Shown here piece by piece: positions 17,072 to 24,557 of a DNA stretch of 32,650 bases. The stretch comes from Acidobacteriota bacterium. Lineage in GTDB: Bacteria; Acidobacteriota; Vicinamibacteria; Vicinamibacterales; UBA2999. The position numbers and the translations under genes are program-made. Numbering within the stretch: position 1 is the stretch's first letter; every line of letters starts with the position of its first letter. The notes beneath the pieces are model-generated. The model had not been told where the DNA came from and did not search any database. It saw only the letters and a program-made list of their open reading frames with translations. Location of the stretch: assembly GCA_021731165.1 (NCBI GenBank), contig JAKFXY010000038.1, positions 1-32,650 of the forward strand, read 5' to 3'.

Positions 17072-19966
17072 TTGAGGACGCCAGCCCTGCGGACGCCTTC
17101 ATCCGAGCAGGACATCTCGCCTGCTACGCACGACGAGTCCGTGCAGCGGATCGCCGGAGGCCTTGAACACCTCGAGGGGGAGCGGCCGTGCCGAGCGCGC
17201 GACCGGCGCCGCGACGTCAGCAACGAATTCGAGGCAGAGGTAGACATCGACGTCGATCTGTCGATGTCAATCGCGCCAGGGGAAGCGGCAACGACGCCTG
17301 CCGAGCTCGCACTCATCCGAGCCGCCATTGATGCGGGTGTCACGGCGGAAGTCGATCGAGTTCGCGCCGAAGGTGCCGAGCGGCTCGCCGTGGAGATGAC
17401 GGGGCTACAGGCCGAGTTTGCAGCCATGCGCACGGAGGCTGAGGCCAGTGCGCGCGACACATTCGAGGTGGAGATCGCGAAGGCTCGCGGCGATGCCACC
17501 GAGCAGCTCGCCGTGGAGATGGTGGCCCTGCAGGCCGAGTTCGCGGCGATGCGCACCGAGGCCGAAACCGAGGCGCGCGTTGCTCTCGAAGCAGAGATTG
17601 CAAAGGCCCGTCACGAGGCCGATGAGCAGCTCATCGCCGAGCTGGCACGGCTTCGGGCCGAAGCGGAGGCGACGCGACGCGAGGCCGAGACCCAAGCACG
17701 TGTGACGGTCGAAGCACAGACGCGAGAGGTGCTTACGGCGGAACATGCTCAGGTTCGAGCCGAAGCGGAAGCCACGCTTGCCGCGGAGCTGGCGCGCGTC
17801 CGCGCCGAGGCGGAGGCACAACGAGCCGCCGAGATTGCGCGGATTGGCGCTGACGCCGACGAGCGGGTCACTTCCGCTCTGGCAGCAGCGCGGGCCGAAG
17901 CGGAAGCCATGCGCGTCGAAGTCGAGGTCCAGGCACGCGCCGCGGCGGAAGCCCAGACTCGCGCGATGCTTGACGCCGAGCGGGAGCTGGTACGGGCTGA
18001 AGGGCAGGCAACGCTCGCGGCGGAACTGAAGCGCGTCCGCGCCGAGACCGACGCTCGGCTCGAGGCGGAACTGGCCAGGGCCGGCGAGACGGCCGACGCA
18101 CGGCTCAATGCGGCTCTCACTGAGGCGCGAGCCGAGGCGGAAGCGCGACGGGTCGAAGCGGATGCACGCGCTCGAGAGGCGCTCGCGGCGGAACTGGCGC
18201 GCGTCCGCGCCGAGGCCACGTCGCTTCGGGAAGAGGCACAACGACAGGTACATCTCGTCACCGATGCAGATGCGTTTGCCGCGGAGTTGACGCGCGTTCG
18301 CGAGGCCGCGGAGGAGCGGCTCGCACTGGAGGTGGCGCGGGCCCGCGCCCAGGGTGAGGAACGACTGGCGGCAGAGCTATCGCGGGCCAAGGCCGAGGCC
18401 GAAGCCGCGTGGGCAGGAGCCGAGGTTCGGGTGCGGCTGGTTGCGGAGGCGAACGCGCGGGAAGCGGTCGCAGCGGAACTTGCCAAGGCCCGCAACGACG
18501 CGGACCAGACGTTGGCCTCGACGGTGTCACGGACTCGAGAGGAGGCGGCGCGGACGCTGGCCGACCGCATCGCGTTCACGGAAGCGGCGGCCCGCAAGAA
18601 TTACGACGAACAGCTCGCACGGTTCCAGGCGGACGCCGAGGCGCAGCGCGATGCGGCCGTGCACGAGGCGCGCAAGGCGGCTCAGATTGCAGCCACCCAG
18701 ACGCTCGAAACACAAGTCGCGCGGGCCAAGGCCGAAACGGAAACGAGCTTCCGGTCGGAGCTGCGAAAGCTGAGAGCGGAAGCGGACAACGCGCGCCTCG
18801 TCAGTGACCAGGCTCGTGAGCGGGCATCCGCGAGCGCAGAATCTCCCGCTCGTGACGCCTTCGTCTCAGCGGAGGACTCAACCGTCGGCACGGCAAGCGC
18901 GGACGCGGCCGACGCTGACGAGGGCGCGACGCGGGGGCTATTTGACCTGATCGAATCTCAGGACCCACCTCCACCACAGCGGCTCCGCCAGGTCGCACAC
19001 GTCGCGGGCCGCTTAGCGGCCGCCGGCTCTAAACTCACGGGACGCGGGGCCATGGTGTTGCTCCGCGCGATTGGTACGCTCCTCCGCGCGTGCGCCCGCC
19101 TGACCCTCTCCGGCCTGCGCCTCGCGACACCACACGCCGTCGCCGGCATCCGGCAGTTCGGACCGCGAGCCTTGCTGGTATGCGTCGCGCTCGTGCTGCT
19201 CGCCGCCGCCGGCAACCTTATCAAAGCGGTTCCAGTAGACCGCGTGGGATCGCTCGTCGCAGGCGCGTGGTCCCGGCGCGCGTCGGAGCCCGCACCCTCG
19301 ACAGAGCCTGCCACGGCTCCCATCGTTGCAGCGACAACAGTCGGCCAAATCGGTGAGCTGCGCGTTGAATCGACGCCGGTCGGCGCTCGAGTGATGCTCG
19401 ACGGCAAACGGCGCGGGGTGACCCCCCTCACGCTCACCGGGATCTCGGCCGGCTCTCACGCACTCGAGCTCGTCGGCAACGCAGGGTCGGTACGACGCAC
19501 CGTCGTCGTGCGCGGCGGCGAACAGACGTTTGCGAGCGAAGTGATCACGACCGGCCTGCTCACGGTCTTCTCGCGAATTCCCCTCACGATCTCGTCCGCC
19601 GGCCGCCGGATTGGGAGCACCGACACCGACCGTGAGCTCGCGCTCGCGCCGGGGCGCCACACGATCGAGCTGACCAACGACCACTTCCACTTTCGTACGA
19701 CCACAACGATTGATATCTCACCTGCCCGGGTAACGTCGTACACCGTGCCGATGCCGGAGGCCCAGCTCCATCTAGACGCACCAGCCGGAGCGGAGGTCTG
19801 GATCGAGGGTGTGCGTATTGGCGTGACGCCATTCGCGGAGGTGAGCGTCCCCATCGGAACGCGGGAAGTCCTCCTTCGTCATCCCGAGCTTGGCGAGAAG
19901 CGCGCAAACGTGGAGGTCGTCTACGGCAGCACAACTCAACTGGCCGTGAGCTTCGAGCCACGGTGA
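17072..19966 (+). CDS. Long coiled-coil membrane protein with C-terminal PEGA domains
   Basis: 964 residues as drawn from TTG 17072. After an acidic N-terminal segment ('EFEAEVDIDVDLSMSIAPGE', about 53-72), residues about 85-590 form an Ala/Glu/Arg-rich coiled coil made of variations on 'AELARVRAEAEA'. One TM helix follows (about 700-718, 'ALLVCVALVLLAAAG'). Beyond it lie PEGA-type domains: the first from about 757 ('LRVESTPVGARVMLDGKRRG'), then a less typical repeat, and the last from about 890 ('AQLHLDAPAGAEVWIEG'). PEGA domains are thought to bind cell-wall or surface components, so the protein may span the periplasm or tether the envelope to a cytoplasmic rod; its function is unknown. The start is doubtful: a promoter and ATG at 16983 open another frame ('MSVILEIEPG') that stops at 17075, so the 5' end may carry a frameshift. 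TTG 17072 has no ribosome site. Confidence 0.75.
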   Translation: MRTPALRTPSSEQDISPATHDESVQRIAGGLEHLEGERPCRARDRRRDVSNEFEAEVDIDVDLSMSIAPGEAATTPAELALIRAAIDAGVTAEVDRVRAEGAERLAVEMTGLQAEFAAMRTEAEASARDTFEVEIAKARGDATEQLAVEMVALQAEFAAMRTEAETEARVALEAEIAKARHEADEQLIAELARLRAEAEATRREAETQARVTVEAQTREVLTAEHAQVRAEAEATLAAELARVRAEAEAQRAAEIARIGADADERVTSALAAARAEAEAMRVEVEVQARAAAEAQTRAMLDAERELVRAEGQATLAAELKRVRAETDARLEAELARAGETADARLNAALTEARAEAEARRVEADARAREALAAELARVRAEATSLREEAQRQVHLVTDADAFAAELTRVREAAEERLALEVARARAQGEERLAAELSRAKAEAEAAWAGAEVRVRLVAEANAREAVAAELAKARNDADQTLASTVSRTREEAARTLADRIAFTEAAARKNYDEQLARFQADAEAQRDAAVHEARKAAQIAATQTLETQVARAKAETETSFRSELRKLRAEADNARLVSDQARERASASAESPARDAFVSAEDSTVGTASADAADADEGATRGLFDLIESQDPPPPQRLRQVAHVAGRLAAAGSKLTGRGAMVLLRAIGTLLRACARLTLSGLRLATPHAVAGIRQFGPRALLVCVALVLLAAAGNLIKAVPVDRVGSLVAGAWSRRASEPAPSTEPATAPIVAATTVGQIGELRVESTPVGARVMLDGKRRGVTPLTLTGISAGSHALELVGNAGSVRRTVVVRGGEQTFASEVITTGLLTVFSRIPLTISSAGRRIGSTDTDRELALAPGRHTIELTNDHFHFRTTTTIDISPARVTSYTVPMPEAQLHLDAPAGAEVWIEGVRIGVTPFAEVSVPIGTREVLLRHPELGEKRANVEVVYGSTTQLAVSFEPR
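17378..17623 (+). repeat. Two 123-base imperfect direct repeats in the coiled coil
   Basis: The units 17378-17500 and 17501-17623 each encode 41 residues. They begin ERLAVEM and EQLAVEM, and both continue through 'LQAEFAAMRTEAE' to 'EIAKAR'. The copies differ at many third positions. They mark internal duplication as the way the rod domain grew; shorter, more degenerate copies continue to about 18750. Confidence 0.8.
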
Positions 19967-20125
19967 GCTTCAATTCATCCCCGGATTCCCCGACTTCCCG
20001 CTGAATTCACGGCCGCACTCAGACGGCCGCACGACCCTCGTGCGCCTGCAAGTCCCGCCCTTCGACGCTGGCGGCGGTGACACCGGCACGCCACGGCCGC
20101 ACGGACTCCGGGAGACAATACAGCG

Positions 20126-21019
20126 GTGACCCCGGTGGACGAGTCGTACAGGACGGCGCGCCGCGTGGCCCTCGCCAGCCTGGCTGTCAGCGGCGTGCTC
20201 GCCTGCAGCAATATCCTCATCGGTTTTCTCGCACACTCGACGTCAGTCGTCGCCACTGGTTTCGAGTTCGCGGGCGACGTGCTCGCCTCTGGCGTCGTCC
20301 TCATCGGCATCCGTGTGGCTGCACGGCCGGCAGACGACGACCATCCGTACGGGCACGGGCGCTTCGAAACCCTGTCCGCGTTTGTCGTCGGCGTGATCCT
20401 GGCCGCGGCCGGCGTGATGATCTCCTACCAATCGCTGCAGGCCATCGGCGCACGACATGCACCGCCTGGCGTGAGCGCGGCGATCGCACTCCTTGGTGCC
20501 ATCGTCCTGCGCAGCATCATGTCGACCATCAAGTTCCGTGTCGGTCGCCGGCTCCGAAGCTCGGCCCTGATGGCGGACGCCTGGAATGACGCGGTTGACA
20601 TTCTCTCTGCGCTCGCCGCGCTCACCGCGGTCGGCCTCGCCACCTACGACCCCACCCGCTTCCTGGCCGCCGATCACTATGGCGGATTCGTGGTCGGAAT
20701 CGTGGTCGTCATCACCGGCATCCGCGTGGTGCGCGACGCGTCGTTTGAGCTCGTAGACACGATGCCTCCGCCGGTGCTGACTGACGAGATCCTGCAGGTC
20801 GCGGGATCGGTGGCCGGTGTTCAAGGTATCGATAAAGTGTTCGCACGAAAGACCGGCCTGCGGTACCACATCGACCTGCACATCGAAGTCGATCCCGCTC
20901 TCACGGTCGCCGCGTCACACGCGATTGGCGGACACGTGCGGGCGACACTGAAGGGCGAGCTGCCGTGGGTGGCCGACGTCCTGGTTCACGTTGAACCCGC
21001 AAGCCGCACGGGACCGTGA
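20126..21019 (+). CDS. Cation diffusion facilitator (CDF) family metal transporter
   Basis: A 297-residue protein of standard CDF length, with six TM helices and a C-terminal ferredoxin-like cytoplasmic domain (about 215-297, 'VQGIDKVFARKTGLRYHIDLHIEVDP'). The family motif HPYGHGRFE is at 73-81. CDF proteins export Zn, Fe, Mn or other divalent metals in exchange for protons. The transport site is unusual: TM2 reads 'FEFAGD' (Glu47, Asp51) and TM5 'DAWNDAVD' (Asn154, Asp158), so it is Glu/Asp/Asn/Asp where YiiP has Asp/Asp/His/Asp. The metal is therefore hard to predict and is probably not plain zinc (inference). GTG 20126 is the start that fits the family length; it has a GGGAG somewhat far upstream and a -10-like GACAAT at 20114-20119. 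It converges with the SRPBCC gene, 19 bases away. The 159 bases upstream of it hold nothing else. Confidence 0.9.
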   Translation: MTPVDESYRTARRVALASLAVSGVLACSNILIGFLAHSTSVVATGFEFAGDVLASGVVLIGIRVAARPADDDHPYGHGRFETLSAFVVGVILAAAGVMISYQSLQAIGARHAPPGVSAAIALLGAIVLRSIMSTIKFRVGRRLRSSALMADAWNDAVDILSALAALTAVGLATYDPTRFLAADHYGGFVVGIVVVITGIRVVRDASFELVDTMPPPVLTDEILQVAGSVAGVQGIDKVFARKTGLRYHIDLHIEVDPALTVAASHAIGGHVRATLKGELPWVADVLVHVEPASRTGP

Positions 21020-21038
21020 GCCTGAAGCGCCGCGGAAG

Positions 21039-21566
21039 CTACTTCTCGGCTAAGGCCTTCAAGTTAGCCAGGCCTGTCTCGAAGTCCTTGCCGATCATGG
21101 TGTCCATGTTCAGGAACACGCCGACGAGCTTCGTCATGAACGCACTTGGACCCTTCATCGACCAGGTGACGTTCGTCTGGCCATCCCGCGGGACGAGCGT
21201 GAACTCGGCCACGTTGTGGCCCTCGAACGGTGTGATGAAGTCCAGCGTGATAGTGATGCGAGACGGATACGCGGTGTCTGTGATCTCCATGCGCCCGGAG
21301 CCCACCTGGCGGTTGCCGTGCCACTCGTAGACGGCACCTCTGCCCTCGGCCGCACCGCTGTGCGTCCTCTTCATCGTAGGGTCACGTCCTTCGTACGGAG
21401 ACCAGTCAACCCATCGATGAAAGTCATTGATGTGCGGAAAAATCTTTTCCGGTGGCGCCCCAATGCCGGCCGTGCGTGTGACGTGCAGGGAGTCTGGCCT
21501 GGTCGCGGCGTAAGCGAGCAGCGCACCAACAAGAACGACAACGACGACAGCAATCGGCACGAGCAT
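21039..21566 (-). CDS. Membrane-anchored SRPBCC (START-like) domain protein
   Basis: 175 residues. A single N-terminal TM helix (about 3-21, PIAVVVVVLVGALLAYAA) is followed by an SRPBCC fold (about 27-172). Its recognisable strings are 'GAPPEKIFPHINDFHRWVDWSPYEG' near the start and 'TLVPRDGQTNVTWSMKG' in the second half, and it ends in the long C-terminal helix 'FETGLANLKALAEK'. This fold binds hydrophobic ligands in a deep cavity. Proteins of this subgroup, annotated polyketide cyclase/dehydrase or SRPBCC family, have no defined role. The start ATG 21566 is firm, because AGGAGG precedes it by seven bases. Its promoter lies in the 211-base region shared with the MFS gene. Confidence 0.85.
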   Translation of the reverse strand: MLVPIAVVVVVLVGALLAYAATRPDSLHVTRTAGIGAPPEKIFPHINDFHRWVDWSPYEGRDPTMKRTHSGAAEGRGAVYEWHGNRQVGSGRMEITDTAYPSRITITLDFITPFEGHNVAEFTLVPRDGQTNVTWSMKGPSAFMTKLVGVFLNMDTMIGKDFETGLANLKALAEK

Positions 21567-21672
21567 TGATATCCTCCTCAGCGACGGGCACGGCTACTCC
21601 GCGCTCGCACGCGGTCACACTCCGCGTGCTCCGTAAGCCGGTAATCTAGCAGGTCTCAGCGTCCAGGAATCC

Positions 21673-21687
21673 TGTCGATGTTCGACA
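21673..21687. promoter_or_regulatory. Perfect dyad, possible operator
   Basis: TGTCGA (21673-21678) and TCGACA (21682-21687) are perfect inverted arms around TGT. The dyad lies in the divergent region between the SRPBCC and MFS genes, where a repressor could control either. The factor is unknown, and a chance occurrence in GC-rich DNA is possible. Confidence 0.3.
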
Positions 21688-21739
21688 ATGCCCGGCACCC
21701 AGAACCCTGGCTCTGGCAAGACTCCATCGCGATGCACGC

Positions 21740-21769
21740 CTGACAAGGTTTGCTCCACACAGGTAACAT
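21740..21769 (+). promoter_or_regulatory. Promoter of the MFS transporter gene
   Basis: CTGACA (21740-21745) and TAACAT (21764-21769) are separated by 18 bases. The predicted start at about 21776 is two bases before GTG 21778, which suggests a leaderless transcript and argues against the upstream ATG at 21688. Confidence 0.5.
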
Positions 21770-21777
21770 CCGCACTC

Positions 21778-23052
21778 GTGACATCCGTGAACACGCCACG
21801 CCAGGTGCTCTTCGCCAGCCTGATCGGCACCACGATCGAGTTCTTCGACTTCTATATCTACGCAACAGCCGCAGTGATCGTGTTTCCGCGCCTGTTCTTC
21901 CCCGCGAGCGACCCGGCCTCGGCGACGCTGGCGTCGCTCGCGACTTTCGCCATCGCCTTCATCGCGCGGCCGATCGGATCAGCGCTCTTCGGCCACTTCG
22001 GTGACCGCATCGGGCGAAAGGCCACATTGGTGGCCGCACTGCTGACAATGGGAATCTCGACCGTGGCGATCGGCACGCTGCCGACCTACGCCAGCATCGG
22101 CATCGCTGCTCCGCTGCTGCTCGCGATCTGCCGCTTCGGCCAGGGACTGGGGCTCGGCGGCGAGTGGGGCGGGGCCGTGCTCCTGGCGATTGAGAACGCA
22201 CCGCCGGGGAAGCGCGCCTGGTACGGAATGTTTCCGCAGCTCGGCGCGCCTGTCGGGTTCTTCTGCTCGGCCACGGTGTTTCTGGCACTGTCGCGCTGGC
22301 TCACCGACGAACAGTTCTTCAGCTTCGGGTGGCGCATTCCCTTTCTTGCCAGTGCCGCACTGGTGCTGGTCGGGCTCTACGTGCGGCTGGCGATTACAGA
22401 GACACCCGTGTTCCGTGAAGCACGCGGGCGCCGCGAACCGGTCAGGGTGCCGATTCTCGTGGTCCTCCGCGACTATCCGGGAACGCTGATGGCTGGAACC
22501 ATGGCGTCCCTTGCCACGTTCGTTCTCTTCTATCTGATGACGGTCTTCGCGCTTGCCTGGGGCACGAGCAGGCTCGGCTTCACGCGTGAGCAGTTTCTCT
22601 TGATTCAGCTCTTCGGCGTCGTTTGCTTCGGGCTGACCATTCCGATCTCCGCCGTGCTGGCGGAGCGCGGACGACGCAGCACACTCATCTCGGTCACGAC
22701 CGCCATTGGCGTATTCGGCCTCGTCATGGCGCCGCTGTTCGAGGCCGGCACCATGGGGGCGCTGCTGACGATGGCGATTGGGCTATCGCTGATGGGCCTG
22801 ACGTACGGGCCGCTCGGTACGGTGCTGACGGAGTTGTTTCCCACGGCGGTGCGCTATACCGGCAGCTCTCTGACGTTCAACCTTGCCGGAATCTTCGGTG
22901 CATCGCTGGCGCCGTACGTCGCGACATGGCTGGCAACCAACTACGGGCTCCAGTATGTGGGGTACTACCTCACGGCGTCAGCCGTACTGACGCTCGCTGG
23001 ACTCCTCGCCACGCGTGAAACACGGGACATCGATCTCACCGGCGCGTCGTAA
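21778..23052 (+). CDS. MFS transporter of the metabolite:H+ symporter (MHS) type
   Basis: 424 residues with twelve predicted TM helices. The MHS subfamily (ProP, ShiA, KgtP) is indicated by 'LIGTTIEFFDFYIYATAA' in TM1, the loop motif 'GHFGDRIGRKATL' and 'RFGQGLGLGGEWGGAVLLAIE' in TM4. It sits in the inner membrane and probably imports a small organic acid, betaine or similar solute with protons; the substrate cannot be read from sequence. I start at GTG 21778 because a promoter ends just before it and because the protein then begins 'MTSVNTPRQVLFASLIG', as family members do. ATG 21688 would add 30 residues without similarity and would fall upstream of the promoter; GTG 21787 is another option. 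The 188 bases between its stop and the EF-P stop hold no gene. Confidence 0.88.
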   Translation: MTSVNTPRQVLFASLIGTTIEFFDFYIYATAAVIVFPRLFFPASDPASATLASLATFAIAFIARPIGSALFGHFGDRIGRKATLVAALLTMGISTVAIGTLPTYASIGIAAPLLLAICRFGQGLGLGGEWGGAVLLAIENAPPGKRAWYGMFPQLGAPVGFFCSATVFLALSRWLTDEQFFSFGWRIPFLASAALVLVGLYVRLAITETPVFREARGRREPVRVPILVVLRDYPGTLMAGTMASLATFVLFYLMTVFALAWGTSRLGFTREQFLLIQLFGVVCFGLTIPISAVLAERGRRSTLISVTTAIGVFGLVMAPLFEAGTMGALLTMAIGLSLMGLTYGPLGTVLTELFPTAVRYTGSSLTFNLAGIFGASLAPYVATWLATNYGLQYVGYYLTASAVLTLAGLLATRETRDIDLTGAS

Positions 23053-23240
23053 CGGGTCGGGACCGGGGCCGGGGCCGAAATCGGAACCGACATCGAGCCG
23101 CGGGATCGGCAGCCAGCGCGGCGATGCGCGGCGACGACAAGAGCCGTGCACAAGCCTCACCATGGCGTTTTCGGAGCGCGCATTGCGGTGATGACCAGCC
23201 GCTGGCTCGTATCGGCTGGACACGAGCCTCCGCGGGAAGA

Positions 23241-23816
23241 CTACGCTCTGCCCGCGAACTCGCGCGTCTCCGTGTGGACCTTGACCTTCTCGCCTTCCTT
23301 GATGAAGAGCGGCACCCGAATCTCCAGTCCCGTTGAAAGCGTGGCTGACTTGGTGACTCCACCGCTGGCCGTATCCCCGCGCACGCCGGGCTCCGTGTAG
23401 GTCACGATCAGCTCGACAAGCGCCGGGAACTGCAATCCGATCGGACCCCCGTTGAACTTCATCACCTGAACCAGGACGTTGTCGGCGAGTAACCCCTTGT
23501 CCTCGCCGACGATATCGGACCCAAGCGTCAGCGTCTCGAACGACTCCTGGTCCATGAAGTGGTAGCCGTCGCCGTCGGCGTAGAGAAACGAGGTGGACAC
23601 TGTCTCGAGATCGGGCTCCTTGAACTTGTCGCCAGCCTTGAACGTCTTGTCGAACACGGCCCGGGTAATCAGGTTCCGCATCTTGATGCGGACCAGCGTC
23701 TGGCCGCCCCTGGCCGTGGGTTTTGAAATCTCGACGTCAAGACAGTGATACGGGGCGTTCTCGAACTCGAAGTACATCTTCCGCTTCACACCAATCGCTT
23801 CAATCATCCCGGCCAT
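23241..23816 (-). CDS. efp: Elongation factor P family protein with PTARGG loop
   Basis: 191 residues, the three-domain length of EF-P. Domain I is a KOW-like barrel, domains II and III are OB folds, and the end 'PGVRGDTASGGVTKSATLSTGLEIRVPLFIKEGEKVKVHTETREFAGR' is typical. EF-P enters the ribosomal E site and relieves stalling at polyproline. In most EF-Ps the loop that reaches the peptidyl-transferase centre carries a modified Lys or Arg in a KPGKG-type loop. Here it reads KPTARGGQT (residues 32-40), placing Arg36 at or near the tip. This resembles the SPTARG loop of the EF-P paralogue YeiP/EfpL of enterobacteria. No modification enzyme (EpmA, EarP, YmfI) is visible nearby. The start ATG 23816 has GAGG seven or eight bases upstream. 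Whether this is the only EF-P of the genome is unknown. Confidence 0.93.
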   Translation of the reverse strand: MAGMIEAIGVKRKMYFEFENAPYHCLDVEISKPTARGGQTLVRIKMRNLITRAVFDKTFKAGDKFKEPDLETVSTSFLYADGDGYHFMDQESFETLTLGSDIVGEDKGLLADNVLVQVMKFNGGPIGLQFPALVELIVTYTEPGVRGDTASGGVTKSATLSTGLEIRVPLFIKEGEKVKVHTETREFAGRA

Positions 23817-23972
23817 CGATGGTCCTCGTTCTCGTGTTCGTTCGGTGTATTGTTCACCTCAAGATTACCGTCGTTGTCGCCCTATGCCTATGCCCGAACG
23901 TCGGCCGGCGCCACCGGGACGGCTATACTTGCCCTATTCTGCAGGCCGCATGCATCGATCACTGCTCCTCGT

Positions 23973-24555
23973 GACCTCACGAGCAACCTCGCCTTCACCA
24001 CCAACAGCCTCATCATCGTCACACGCGAGGGCGTCATGGTAGTCGATGGACAGGGCAGCGTGGCCAAGACGAAACGGATGGTGGAGGAAATCGCGAAGAT
24101 CACACCGCAGCCCATCAAGGATTCAGATTCTGTTCCTCGGCCGAGCCCATACCGGTGGTGACCTCCAGGTGTTCCTGCCGCGCGACGGCATCCTCTTCAT
24201 GAGCGAGGTCTACTTCAACCGCCTGTACCCTTCTGTGGGCGGAACGCGACGCGCCTATCCCATCGAGTGGATCGAGACGATCAAGAAGTCCAAGGCCATG
24301 AACGCGCGCATGTACGTGCCAAACCACGGTTTCGTGGAATCGCCGGAGATCCTGCGGGAGGCGCTGACGAACTTCCGACGGTCGCTCGAGAATCTCGTCT
24401 CGGAAACCCGGCGGCTGCACGATCAGAAGGTGGCGCTCGAGAACGTGCCGCGTCTGATCAACCTGGGAGAGTTCCAGTACTGGTATCGAGCGGCGAACAA
24501 CCTGCCCGACGCGGTCAGGCAGATCTACCTCGAGATCGAGGGCAAGCTGAAGTAG
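23973..24555 (+). pseudogene. Metallo-beta-lactamase-fold hydrolase, internally deleted and frameshifted
   Basis: Two pieces of one MBL-fold protein lie in different frames. The first (23973-24119) ends the N-terminal strands: 'LTSNLAFTTNSLIIVTREGVMVVDGQGS' to 'EIAKITPQPIK'. The second (from 24121) resumes at 'IQILFLGRAHTGGDLQVFLP' and runs intact to the stop at 24553-24555, including 'YVPNHGF'. The expected middle part, with the metal-binding HxHxDH motif that normally follows 'PQPIKY', is missing, and the frame shifts at the junction. The later metal ligands in 'AHTGGD' and 'NHG' survive, but without the first motif the active site cannot form. The 5' end also lacks a clear start and signal peptide. 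The gene sits directly before apbE; its stop precedes the apbE start by two bases, so read-through from it may still drive apbE. A sequencing or assembly error could mimic the shift but not the lost segment. Confidence 0.78.
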
Positions 24556-24557
24556 AC

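Noticed and set aside
17749-18597. Ser/Ala/Arg-rich open frame on - inside the coiled-coil gene
   Set aside because: Its composition is the mirror image of the repetitive Glu/Ala/Arg codons of the coiled coil; not an independent gene.
24267-24557. Long upstream extension of apbE
   Set aside because: The frame is open but overlaps the retained 3' part of the MBL-fold gene in another frame, and its product looks unlike any ApbE N-terminus; the signal peptide begins at GTG 24558.
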